Shown one piece after another: positions 54,610 to 64,000 of a stretch of DNA of 64,000 bases. The notes beneath the pieces were generated by a model. The model was not told the DNA's origin, made no database searches, and worked only from the letters and a program-made list of their open reading frames with translations. This DNA comes from Cliona cf. orientalis (Eukaryota; Porifera; Demospongiae; Clionaida; Clionaidae). Made by a program: the position numbers and the translations under genes. Positions within the stretch are counted from its first letter, which is position 1, and the number at the start of each line of letters is the position of its first letter. The stretch spans positions 6,283,501 to 6,347,500 of the forward strand of contig OZ005699.1 in the NCBI GenBank assembly GCA_963930775.1, given 5' to 3'.

Positions 54610-54754
54610 ATTATACAATGCTATACCGGTAGTATTTTTTAAAGATATACATAGCTATATACCTAGTATAGCTAACAATACAATTGTTATTGTCATTGAT
54701 CATAGATCTAGACTAAGTATGGTTGATTGTGGAAGATCAAATAACGATCCATTT

Positions 54755-55226
54755 CACTGGCGTAAGAACCAGGGGGGCTGGGGGGGGGGGGCAATTGCCC
54801 CCCCCCCCCCCAGTCATAAGATTGGGGGGGGCAGAGCCCCTCTGATTTTTAGACTGCTGTACAAGCCAGGGGGTGGGGCTCACCCTCTGAGGTTTGCACT
54901 TTTCTTTTTCATCTGTTACCACAATCAGGGTTGAGTTATTCATGATTGTGGTGTATCTTAGCCCCACGGTGCGTAGATATCAATAATTGTCACATGTGAA
55001 CACAGATCAGTAGTCACTACTGATCTGTGTTCACATGTGACAAGCTAAGAGTCCAGAATGTCCTCGAAAATGCACTAGAAAAGCTCTCAGGTCTAAAACT
55101 CCAAAATTTTCCTGGGGGAGCATGCCCCCAGACCCCCCTAGCTTTCGCACGCTATGCACGCGTAAAGCAAGTCTTCACCTGCTTACTTTCAGCCCCCCTG
55201 CTCAAAAACATCTTCCTACGCCACTG
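54755..55226. mobile_element. Probable hAT-like MITE
   Basis: Ends CACTGGCGTAAGAA and TTCCTACGCCACTG (13 of 14 bases complementary, allowing one change). Just inside are GGGGGGCTGGGG and CCCCCCAGTC, and a homopolymer stretch at 54780-54832. The flanks share only CATTT, so an 8-bp duplication is not demonstrated. Confidence 0.55.
54987..55043. repeat. 57-bp near-perfect palindrome
   Basis: 28-base arms starting TTGTCACATGTGAACACAGA, separated by a single C. It lies inside the element at 54755-55226. Confidence 0.95.
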
Positions 55227-55229
55227 CAT

Positions 55230-55980
55230 TTGGATTGGGCATCTCTATATATAGCATTGCTATGGCCCAAATTGAGTGGTGGTCACATCTTATTTTTGAT
55301 AGTGTATGTACCGTAGTGTCCCGGGCAAGCACCCACTCCCAGGTAAGCCCATTTCATGTGATCAATGTAGCAGCTTCTACACAGCAAAAACAAGTTGCAA
55401 TGATCACACTGTACATTAATTCCTATAGATCATAGTTCTTGTAATCCAGTTAATTACAGATACTATCTCAAAGTTGCCATGGCAGTTTATGAGAATCAGT
55501 TACTCTACATGCATGAATTTGATAACACTCATGGGACTAGTGGTACATGCAACTATGCTTGTTTGTTATTTACAAACTGGCTTTGACCGTAGTTTGGTAG
55601 TATTATCAGATCACTTACCCGGGACTATATATGGTATTATATTATTGGAAGCATTAAATATTCATAATGCTATAGTGTACACTATATAGCTGATGTTTCT
55701 TGCTTAAACTGTCAGAAAATTATCAAAAAATTATTATTATGTCTCCATGTGGATTACACAACTGATTTCATTTCCTACAGTACATAGCTACCTAGCTGGA
55801 GCTAAGCAAAAATATTATTATTATGATGTCATCAAAATTAGCTAGCTACTTGCCTATACATAATAATATTATTATAATAAATTACTGTCTTATTTGTACT
55901 TTGTATAGCTAATAGTTACTAATTAACTTCTGTTTGCAGTTGATCATGCTATCTAAAGAGTATCACACTGTTCATGAGAG
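55230..55980. other. Intergenic
   Basis: AT-rich; no gene recognised. Lies between the convergent caspase-like and collagen-C4-like genes. Confidence 0.5.
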
Positions 55981-57197
55981 TTACTTAGTGCACACAGCAC
56001 ACGAAAGTATTCGCCTGTTCTCATATGGAGGGCAGTTGAAACCATTGCACATGGTATAAGTGTAGTAAAACAGCGCTCCATTCATATTTGTGGAAGTACC
56101 AGGAATGCCTTCTGCATTAACATCAATGCAGTTGTATGATGATCGATAATGTGGGTCGCGTTCGGTCATCAAGTAGCCATAGTACTCTCTGGTCCAGGAT
56201 GATGGACACGCAGTCTTAGCAGGAACAACCAGAGCTGAAGCTCTTACAGGAACATAGCATACAGCACAAGGCACATTTTGCTCATTGAGATTTTCATTTG
56301 GACCTTGCTGAACTTCGTATTCAGCGCCGTGAACTACACTCACAAAGCCTAAGAATTGTGCTGTACCAGCAATATAATCTGGGTTTTCAGGCAAGCAAAT
56401 TTTTTCAGCTGCTCCTCCTCGACTGGTATAGTGAGTACCGCCTGTTCTTCCAGCGTACACCAGCTGTGCTCCAGTATCTGCTGGGCAGGAACTCTTCCCC
56501 CACCTCGTGTAAGTCACTCCAGCACCACCTAATACATCGGAGTATGTTAAAAATTTTATTCAACATAGCTAATCTACATTAATTTTAATGTAGGTTACAT
56601 TGATTTTGCATACGATATCCAGCTGGCCACCAAAATTAATTATTGAACCATAGATTTTATTACTGTAATTACTGTGTGTACATGCATAATGCATGCAATT
56701 CACAAGGTCGACTGTTAATTTCCACTCTTTGCATATTCGGTCTATCATTATAGTAAGAGATATACACCAACTTGAAGTTAATCGTCTCTTTCAAGAGCAC
56801 TATAACTTTAATGTGCAGGCTCAATATCTGCTACTTCATGAATACCTACTAACAGTGATTTGCAGCACATGCACTGAATTAAATGTATTATACTAGCTGA
56901 GCTCTATACACATGAACAAAATAATTTTAAGCTACTGATTATTGCATGCTTATGCTCAAGACTCAATGCATAACATTATTACAGACTATTGGTGCTTTAA
57001 TTATTTAACTCACCATCTGATTCAGAAACGTTAGTAGTCACAATGGACGCAATCTCCTCCCTAATTAGTTCAGTGAGCACTTGGACATTGTTGAATTGGC
57101 AATTACATGCATTGCAAGTGCCTTCTCCCTTTGATGGGGCAGCACTAATAGCAATAAGGGTCCCGAGGAGCAGAAGCTGAATTCCAGCCGAATTCAT
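55981..57197 (-). CDS. Secreted short-chain collagen C4-like domain protein, two exons
   Basis: On the minus strand exon 1 is 57197-57014 and exon 2 is 56528-55981; donor GTGAGT (57013), acceptor TATTAG (ending 56529), phase 1, product 243 aa. Start MNSAGIQLLLLGTLIAISAA is a signal peptide followed by a CNACNCQ motif and a short helix (LTELIREEIASIV). Exon 2 encodes GGAGVTYTRWGKSSCP, YAGRTGGTHYTSRGGA, CLPENPDY, YEVQQG, VPCAVCYV, CPSSWTREYYGYL, CIDVNAEGIPG and ILSCAVCTK. This is the C4-like globular domain that follows the collagen helix in sponge short-chain collagens. No Gly-X-Y repeat is present, so the domain stands alone; the twin cysteines near the N-terminus might crosslink chains. Confidence 0.85.
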
Positions 57198-58736
57198 GAT
57201 CAATACTGAATGAGAAATAATTATTGATCGAGTGTGTGGATAAGGGACGGTCATCTTCCTTATATAGACAGAGGCCCTAGCTAGCTTTGCCATCAGTCTG
57301 TGCAGAATTATTAATATTATTAGTATGCACAATAATATTGATGATACTTCCTTTTGCGTATCATAGGGATACGTAATTGATCCTTTACAAGCAGTAGAAT
57401 TTCAGCATAATAATACGTACTATGGGAAACATAATATCAAATTTTTTTGTTTTCACCTTGGCACAAACACTATCAACAATGGTATCCATTCAATGGGAAT
57501 CTTTCGAGGATCCAATTTTGGTGGTTTTCAGCTAACAAATTCATTCCCCACAAGATAAGCATGATGATATCATTATTAATTGGGAATGGATTCTAGATAA
57601 ATAAGCAAAAATCCAAAATACATGACATTGTGCAATTCAAAGTTAGCCATTGCAATGGAGGAAAAACTTGCTTCAGATGAATCCAGATCCATGCAGTGGA
57701 GGATTGGCTGTTAATTAAAACTGCATGCATGCAGTGGCTAACGGTTGAGTAAGCATCCCATGCACCTACATGTACTGAATTGAAGAGCGCGGAGGAGTAG
57801 GAGAATGACATAGGTCTGCAGCTATATCTAATCCAGTTCAGGTGCAACCATGAAAACTAAGCCTATAAAATGTTAAATATTGCCTATGTGCTTGTTAATG
57901 TCACTGTTTACTCTTCATGTGATCAAATAACCTCCTCCGCATAAAAGCCATTTCAATGAAGAAATAAATACAAGGTTAAAATTACATCCACGGATGTTTG
58001 TTGTGTTAATTGTGGTGATGCTGCCTCAGGGCGTAATAATTATCTCTTGTCTCCAATGGTAAACAATTGCAAGTCAATTGAGTCAATTTAAATTACTTGT
58101 TATCCTTTTTGAAGCACCAAAGCATATTAATCGAATGACCACCTCCACATATAAAGAATCTTCAAAAAGGATACTTGTTGTTAATTTTTTGTAAACATAT
58201 TGGCTAGGACTTAAAATAAATACTATTACATATACTCAATGAAAGTTTCATGTTTCTTTGCTGTCATTGTAATTATAGTTACTGACAGTAGTCAAGTTAC
58301 AGTGCATGCTCAGATGACAATATTATGTAATTCAATGTGTCTAGTATTACAATCAAGTTATAGTAATATTCGAGTCATAAAATTTAGTTTTCATAAAGAT
58401 TATACTACTGTTCTTATGCTCCAACCAGCTTCCACACGCAATGGCTGTATGTAGAGTCTTTAGTAGTCACCTTAATGTAGCCCACCTCTAGCTCTCATGC
58501 AGGCCTTTATTAATAGATACGTATATACTACTATTGCACCAATAATACATAAATTATTAGCTACTACACATGCAGTCACAAAAGCAAGATTAAGATAAAT
58601 GAGGCATAATAAAATAAAATGAGATAAAATTATAAGAAAAATACAAAATTACTTTGTAGCAGATCGCTAAAAGTACTAGCTATATTCAATATTATAGCTA
58701 ACAGCAGAAGAATTATTTCCTGAAGAGTTATTATTT
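57198..58736. other. Intergenic with small MITE
   Basis: A 71-bp hairpin element at 58102-58172 (ends ATCCTTTTTGAAG and CTTCAAAAAGGAT) is flanked by ACTTGTT on both sides (58095-58101, 58173-58179). The rest is AT-rich without a recognised gene; the frame at 58239-58454 has a hydrophobic start but no further support. Confidence 0.55.
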
Positions 58737-60968
58737 TTACAGCTTTATACGAAGGTGATACCGATAGAGGGATGAGAGTCTCAGATTACATCCAGATGAG
58801 TAGCTAAGATGACTAGTGTGAGTATGAATCTGTCGAGAACGGGAAGAGAAAGGTGATCCTACAACTGGAGTATGAGACGACTTAGAAGCACTAACTGTTC
58901 CTTGAGAAGATAAAGATGGGATCCTAGCAAAAGCGGGGAAGGAGGACCTTTTGTGAGAACTGAATGACCGGGCACTGTAGCTAAACAGCCTCGCTCCCAT
59001 CAAAAATACTCCTACACCAATGCCAACTAGAGCAACTACCTCTCCAATTGAGTAGTCTGCACGCAAGTTTAGTGCTCGCTGAGTGAAATGTGTGCGTTGT
59101 GTGACAAACTTTTGCAGGTTAACGGATGAAAACAGTTGCGGCGCTCCAGGGATAAGCTCAGAAGCTTTGATTTCTGGATGTGAAAGAAGGTACGATAGTG
59201 CTCCATTAGCACCACTCTTTGTCATACCAGTGCCACCCAGACCAAGGGAGATGGCAAGGCCAGGCGCAACCTGATGAAACTGGACATCATTTTGAGAGTT
59301 AATGGCTCGTGGACAGCTATCCATAGACAAGATACTGATCAACCGATCTCCAAAGAGACTACGAAGATGTTCAAGATTATTGAGCACATAGGTAGCTAGA
59401 ACTCGCTCAGATCCAATGTTACCTCCACCTGTGAGCTTGGCTAGAGTAATATCCTTTTCTGCAGAATAAGCCACTTCGGTCCAGTGAGAAATATGACCTT
59501 CAATGATCGGCATCCTTCCTTTCACAAGGAAGTAACCTGAGCACCCAGCGGCAGTGATTGTTCCAGGAGCAGGTTTTAGGATGCCTACCTTCCTTTGAAG
59601 TGATGATACAATACGTCTCATCGGACTACCTAGCAGATTTTTCTGCGGTTGTTCAAACTCGTAGGAGCAAGTGTATCCGAGAGATAGGACAGCACTAGAG
59701 CAGGGTTGGTACCACACTTTCCCGGTAGCTGTATCACAAAATTCCACTCCTCTAACACCTTTGCTGTCCACAAAGACGCTCTCAATGATCACTCCTTCTT
59801 GCCAGCTGTGGCCAGATTTCTCAACGATATCACAAAGCACGAGATTCATATCAGCTGTTATCTGTCCTTCACCGGGATACACGTAGGCTTTGTAAATCTG
59901 ACCTTTGTCACCACCCATAACTTGCACCAACTCTGTATCGGTTAAGGCACGAGATTTAATTTGACTGGTTTTGAGTACACTAGTGTTGTGCTTTTCAGCA
60001 TGCTTGGCTCCTTCTTTATCAAACGCAACATAAATAGCCTTTGGAGTTGCACTATCACTCTCAGTACCGACAAGAAGAGAAGGCTTCGTTTCAGTTGCAG
60101 AGGAAACTCCAAGTTGACTCGCAGACGATTCTAAATATCGGAGGACAGGAACCGAATTCTGTGAATATGCTCTGTTGCGTACCCAATCTGTATGCATGGG
60201 GTTAACTTTATCAACCACAACATTCCTTAGTGTGTGCCATAGACCCCCACTGAGGACCCTGACAGTTCGCAGGCAATGGTTGGTATCAGAGAGTATGGAC
60301 TTAAGTGACAAGTCCACCTTCAAGTATGGAAGTTTTCGAGCCTCACCAAGTAATTTGTCTCGAGAAATGATCTTCCTTCGAATAAAGTGGTAAAGTATTC
60401 GATGGCCTCGCACAGTCGGGTCAGCATTAAGGGCATTGCTACACCTGAGGTGGAAGTTGTACCCGCTGGAACTCGCATTAGATTGTTGAAAGCTCTGAGT
60501 GACAAATATCACTTTAGATGGCTTAACAACACCACACTTCCCACTAGGAGGTGAACTGCTATTGGATGAAGTGACACTGTCGATTGCAGCGCCCACCATA
60601 GAACCAGGGCCACCAGCATAAATAGATACATTAGCTGTGTCATGTAAGTGTTCATACGCTGTTCCATAAACAGAACGAACGACAACAGTGTGCTTTGGAC
60701 GCAGTCCAGAATGTTGAGAGAATATACGGTGATTTTGACAAGCTTCAGGGAACATAGCCAGTGTTTGTCTTTGAATGTCGAGGTTGGGATTGACCCATTT
60801 CTCCTGGAGTTCCATATCACCTCCATTCCTGATGTGATCTATACATATTTGCTCAATAGCTTTCTCCTTGTTATGATTCTGCGTAGATCCAGCCATGCTA
60901 TAGCTAGCTCTGCTGTAGCTATGTAGCTCATACAAATCCGCACAGTGCTTGACACAATTGCAAACCAT
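58737..60968 (-). CDS. FAD-dependent oxidoreductase-like protein with C-terminal membrane span
   Basis: Single-exon frame of 743 codons; the Met at 60896 (MAGSTQNHN) is the likelier start because the first 24 residues are Cys/His/Tyr-rich and unlike a leader, giving 719 aa. SIYAGGPGSMVGAAIDSV resembles a Rossmann dinucleotide-binding loop. The C-terminal half has HWTEVAYSAEKDITLAKLTG, GGGNIGSERVLATYV, SMDSCPRAI, QNDVQFHQVAPGLAISLGL and GGTGMTKSGANGALSYLL, resembling the conserved FAD-contact end of DAO/GMC-like oxidases. A hydrophobic span (EVVALVGIGVGVFLMGARLF, about residues 650-670 from the first Met) and a Ser/Arg-rich tail follow. Substrate unknown. Family assignment is from motif memory, not a search. 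Confidence 0.6.
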   Translation of the reverse strand: MVCNCVKHCADLYELHSYSRASYSMAGSTQNHNKEKAIEQICIDHIRNGGDMELQEKWVNPNLDIQRQTLAMFPEACQNHRIFSQHSGLRPKHTVVVRSVYGTAYEHLHDTANVSIYAGGPGSMVGAAIDSVTSSNSSSPPSGKCGVVKPSKVIFVTQSFQQSNASSSGYNFHLRCSNALNADPTVRGHRILYHFIRRKIISRDKLLGEARKLPYLKVDLSLKSILSDTNHCLRTVRVLSGGLWHTLRNVVVDKVNPMHTDWVRNRAYSQNSVPVLRYLESSASQLGVSSATETKPSLLVGTESDSATPKAIYVAFDKEGAKHAEKHNTSVLKTSQIKSRALTDTELVQVMGGDKGQIYKAYVYPGEGQITADMNLVLCDIVEKSGHSWQEGVIIESVFVDSKGVRGVEFCDTATGKVWYQPCSSAVLSLGYTCSYEFEQPQKNLLGSPMRRIVSSLQRKVGILKPAPGTITAAGCSGYFLVKGRMPIIEGHISHWTEVAYSAEKDITLAKLTGGGNIGSERVLATYVLNNLEHLRSLFGDRLISILSMDSCPRAINSQNDVQFHQVAPGLAISLGLGGTGMTKSGANGALSYLLSHPEIKASELIPGAPQLFSSVNLQKFVTQRTHFTQRALNLRADYSIGEVVALVGIGVGVFLMGARLFSYSARSFSSHKRSSFPAFARIPSLSSQGTVSASKSSHTPVVGSPFSSRSRQIHTHTSHLSYSSGCNLRLSSLYRYHLRIKL

Positions 60969-63107
60969 CCTTTTATATCGTCTTAAGTTAAGTAAACTAT
61001 GGCTACATGTGAGCTTGTCATACAGGTTTAGAAAACGATGTTAGACCAGTTAGCACAGAATTTGTAGCTAGCCCGCATCAGATAATGCTGGCTAAATGTA
61101 TACAGGACGGTAGTGTAATACAAACTAACGGCCACTGTCAGGTAGTGTTAGCAATACTACTAAGTGCTTGAATTAAAAAGCATAGGTAGTGTCAGTAATA
61201 CATCCGTTTGTTAGTTAATCAGGTAATTATTATGCAAATTTAGAACATAGTAATATAGTGGATTGATTGGATTGTGCAATCATCCATGCATGCATGGCCG
61301 GCTGTACAGTGTATTAGTTTAAAGTAATCATTTACTTGCTACGGAAGTTATGCCTCTTAAGTTTACTAATACTCGTATAAGACTAGCATTGTCATTAATT
61401 GTTGACCCAGTTGCAAGAAATGTTGTGAATGACCAAGGGTACAATCATAAGAGCTAGAACCATTATAACAATTATGGTTATGCAAACATTAGATGTAGCT
61501 ATGGAAATTGAATTTCTCATAGTCTAAGAATGTTACAGTATGTACAATTTTATACACAGACAAATTTTAACTGTCAAGCAAAAGAGGTTGATTACATCTC
61601 ATGATATACCAGAGCCAATTAGCTAGCTAGCAGTGACTTCTTTACTGTGTGCTTATAAACTGCTGACGTGGCGCTGCTGTATGGCCAGTGTAGCTACTAT
61701 ATTATAGCTGTATTCTGCAATTAACTGTGTGCAATGTGCATTCTTGTGGTTACTCCTGGTTTGTATGCTTGGGATAACTCAGTCAATGAATTAATTATTA
61801 TCCTTGATGTGGTAGTTCTGACCAGACTGACTGTGCAGCATACCTGCAATCACATAGCCACATGTATGATCACTGTGTAAACCAAAAATGGAATCTGCAT
61901 AGCTATGGTTAGGCTGGAACACTATATAGCATGTCACCAGTGACTCACCACCATAATTATAATTATTATAGCTAGATTGTTCACCCACCTTTGAACCATG
62001 CATGTGAGTAACTGTTACACTACTCGCAATCTTGGGCATGCAATGCTGCTGCACTTGCTCATAACATTATACTTTAGAATTTTACTGCCACTTTCCTGTA
62101 ATCTGATTGGTAACTAAGTAGCTTAGTTATTTGTAGGTTTTGCTTAGGTAATTACTTGTAAATTTTGGCCAATAGGATCCATGGTAGTATGAGAGCTTCA
62201 AGGCAAATAGCTGTACTACTATAGCAACAGTTGTAAAACTCTAAATAACTGTTAGCTCACCTCGGCCAATGGGATCCACAGTAATTAGCATCCCTCTGTC
62301 CCCTTAGTAATACCCTCACTATGCTCGGGTGTCACAGCTCAGGGCCATCAGGATGCTAAATACTGTAGATCCCTTATCCTCGGTATCTAGCTAACTATTA
62401 TTTTTATGAGACTCAGTTAAGTATGGTCGAATGCACCCCCAGTACTATCTTGTTCACCATAATATTATTATGCAATGCCATGACATTGTAGAATAATATT
62501 ATTATTAATGACTCTCAATTGCCGCCACACGGCCATGGCACTATGGACAAATAATTTACTGACCCTCATCTTGTTGCCAATCCCATAGTACCTGTACAAA
62601 TACATGTAGCTACACCTCTGGCCCCAAATCTTCTGATTCAGTATTGTGCTGAATTACTCACTATACTATGTCGATGAAAAAAGGGTATCATATTTTTAGT
62701 TCCAGTAGCTGATTTAACAATTGAGTTTGCTCATTGCAATATCATGCACCAGATGGTCCACTACAACCACAATTCAACAATACACACTTAAGGGTAATAC
62801 CAGTAAGCACTTGAGATAACATCATCCTGTGCAAACTACACATGTAGGATGTCTGCAGATCAGCCTCTGACTTGTAAGGATTCATTCATACACCAGTATC
62901 TGTGGGAATCTTGATAATCTAACAAGGTATTATATAGTGCAGCCATAAGATTGCAATGCTCGCTCTTGATAATGTGGTTGTGTACTAGGTTTTGCCCAGT
63001 GCTTGTTCAGAGCCCTTCAAACAAAAGCTATTATCTGCCTAGCAACCGAATTTGCTGCAATTTGCACACAAGACGTACATACTACGGGTACAGTGACCTC
63101 AACAATC
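60969..63107. other. Intergenic with stem-loop
   Basis: AT-rich. Inverted arms GGATCCACAGTAATTAGCAT (62272-62293) and ATGCTAAATACTGTAGATCC (62353-62372) form a hairpin of about 100 bp, probably a small MITE. No gene recognised. Confidence 0.5.
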
Positions 63108-63962
63108 ATGGCGGTTCTTCTCCTCATCTTTGCTACAGTGCTATCTGTACAGGTAGTAGCAGCTCAAGACATAAGAAAAACATCTATTCCTCCAGTCGTC
63201 ACAAACGGAAATGGCCGAGAAATTTGTCCGTCAACAGATCAGCGAAATATTGCTCTGCAAAAGGTGAAAGACAATGTATACCAATACCTATTCAATGGAA
63301 GCATAGTTCCACAGTGTGGAGAAGGGATATGGTATCGAGTTGCCTACCTCAACATGGCTGATTCTTCACAGCAGTGTCCATCAGCTTGGAGGCTGTACAG
63401 CGGTGATCAATATAGGGGATGTGGAAGGCCAGTTTCAGGAAGTCAAACTAGCCCTGCCACGCTTTACACTACCAATCGTCAGTACAGTAAAGTATGTGGA
63501 AGAGTTACTGCTTTCCAATTTGCAAGTCCCGATGGATTTCATCCATTTAATGGTATTAACAGTGTCTACATGGATGGTGTTAGCATTACCTATGGGTCAC
63601 CTCGTAACCATATCTGGACCTTCGTTAGTTCGTACAGTGAGACGGCTACAGGTTCAAATGCATGTCCATGTGATTCCTTCTCTGGTACCCGACCTCAGTC
63701 CTTCGTTGGCAGCAACTACTACTGCGAATCAGGCAATCCTGGCCAAAGTTGGCAAGGTCAGTTATTTTCAAATGACAAGCTATGGGATGGAGAGCAGTGT
63801 AGTCATGAGGGCACATGCTGCACTGGTGCCAACACTCCACCATGGTTCAGTGTGAATCTCAGCAGCCCAACAAGTGATGATATCGAAGTACGCATTATGG
63901 GTACAGAAAGCACTGCTAATGAAGACACTCCAATTGAACTGATTGAAATTTATGTTCAATAA
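63108..63962 (+). CDS. Family gene 8: secreted ectodomain protein
   Basis: 284 aa from MAVLLLIFATVLSVQVVAAQ, a clear signal peptide; the frame is open 35 codons upstream but that part has no leader character. A linker of about 45 residues with few features follows, then the full ectodomain: CGEGIWYRVAYLNM, CPSAW, CGRPVSG, VCGRVTAF, VYMDGVSI, HIWTFVSSYSE, CPC, YYCESGN, WDGEQC, TCC, PPWFSVNL and TPIELIEIYVQ. No stalk repeats and no membrane span, like gene 7. The C-terminal 90 residues are almost identical at DNA level to genes 3 and 5, suggesting gene conversion. The stop codon lies inside AATAAA (63958-63963), a possible polyadenylation signal. Confidence 0.9.
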   Translation: MAVLLLIFATVLSVQVVAAQDIRKTSIPPVVTNGNGREICPSTDQRNIALQKVKDNVYQYLFNGSIVPQCGEGIWYRVAYLNMADSSQQCPSAWRLYSGDQYRGCGRPVSGSQTSPATLYTTNRQYSKVCGRVTAFQFASPDGFHPFNGINSVYMDGVSITYGSPRNHIWTFVSSYSETATGSNACPCDSFSGTRPQSFVGSNYYCESGNPGQSWQGQLFSNDKLWDGEQCSHEGTCCTGANTPPWFSVNLSSPTSDDIEVRIMGTESTANEDTPIELIEIYVQ

Positions 63963-64000
63963 ACAAAAACTCTGAGAATGATTTTGCCACATGTACATAC

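Overview
The window looks like nuclear DNA of a demosponge, possibly Amphimedon-like; this is inference, not an identification. It is AT-rich and animal-like, with short introns, a gene for a short-chain collagen C4-like protein (a type I associate with sponges), an actin paralog, a BEL/Pao retrotransposon and many small non-autonomous DNA transposons. It holds no operons and no phage.

The dominant content is one multigene family spread over the whole window. Eight loci encode a conserved ectodomain of about 220 residues with about ten cysteines: 10659-11993 (+), 16208-17287 (+), 19768-20997 (+), 22085-26404 (-), 31994-33384 (+), 36298-37350 (+), 41053-48199 (-) and 63108-63962 (+). Fragments lie at about 13802-14367 and 26778-26840. 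Six loci predict type II membrane proteins: a short cytosolic tail rich in YxxI/V/N tyrosine motifs, one membrane span, a glycosylated coiled-coil stalk made of 25-residue (75-bp) tandem repeats, then the ectodomain. The last two loci have a signal peptide instead and look secreted. Stalk length runs from about one degenerate unit to about 23. Three loci are broken: by a foldback transposon in the ectodomain (22085-26404), by a 2-bp frameshift (31994-33384) and by a very young BEL/Pao insertion (41053-48199). The array is further shaped by direct and inverted segmental duplications, shared promoters and inversion junctions. It has the organisation of a fast-evolving receptor cluster; an immune or self-recognition role is only a hypothesis.

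Layout. 1-10 kb: a pipsqueak-type transposase fragment at the left edge, a CT microsatellite, a SINE, MITEs, and a putative first exon of a gamma-glutamylcyclotransferase-like gene with a decayed copy. 10-26 kb: family genes 1-4, with 3 and 4 convergent as mirror copies. 26-36 kb: a hAT MITE, a divergent two-exon actin, family gene 5, a truncated actin copy inside a large duplication, and family gene 6. 38-40 kb: an antisense 18S rRNA fragment, a hAT MITE, a GC-rich segment and nested MITEs. 41-48 kb: gene 7 split by the retrotransposon. 48-53 kb: a transposon stack in which a tRNA-derived SINE is split by a 3.1-kb Mutator-like long-TIR element and by another TIR element. 53-61 kb: single-copy genes for a caspase-like peptidase, a secreted C4-collagen-domain protein and an FAD-oxidoreductase-like membrane protein. 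63 kb: secreted family gene 8.
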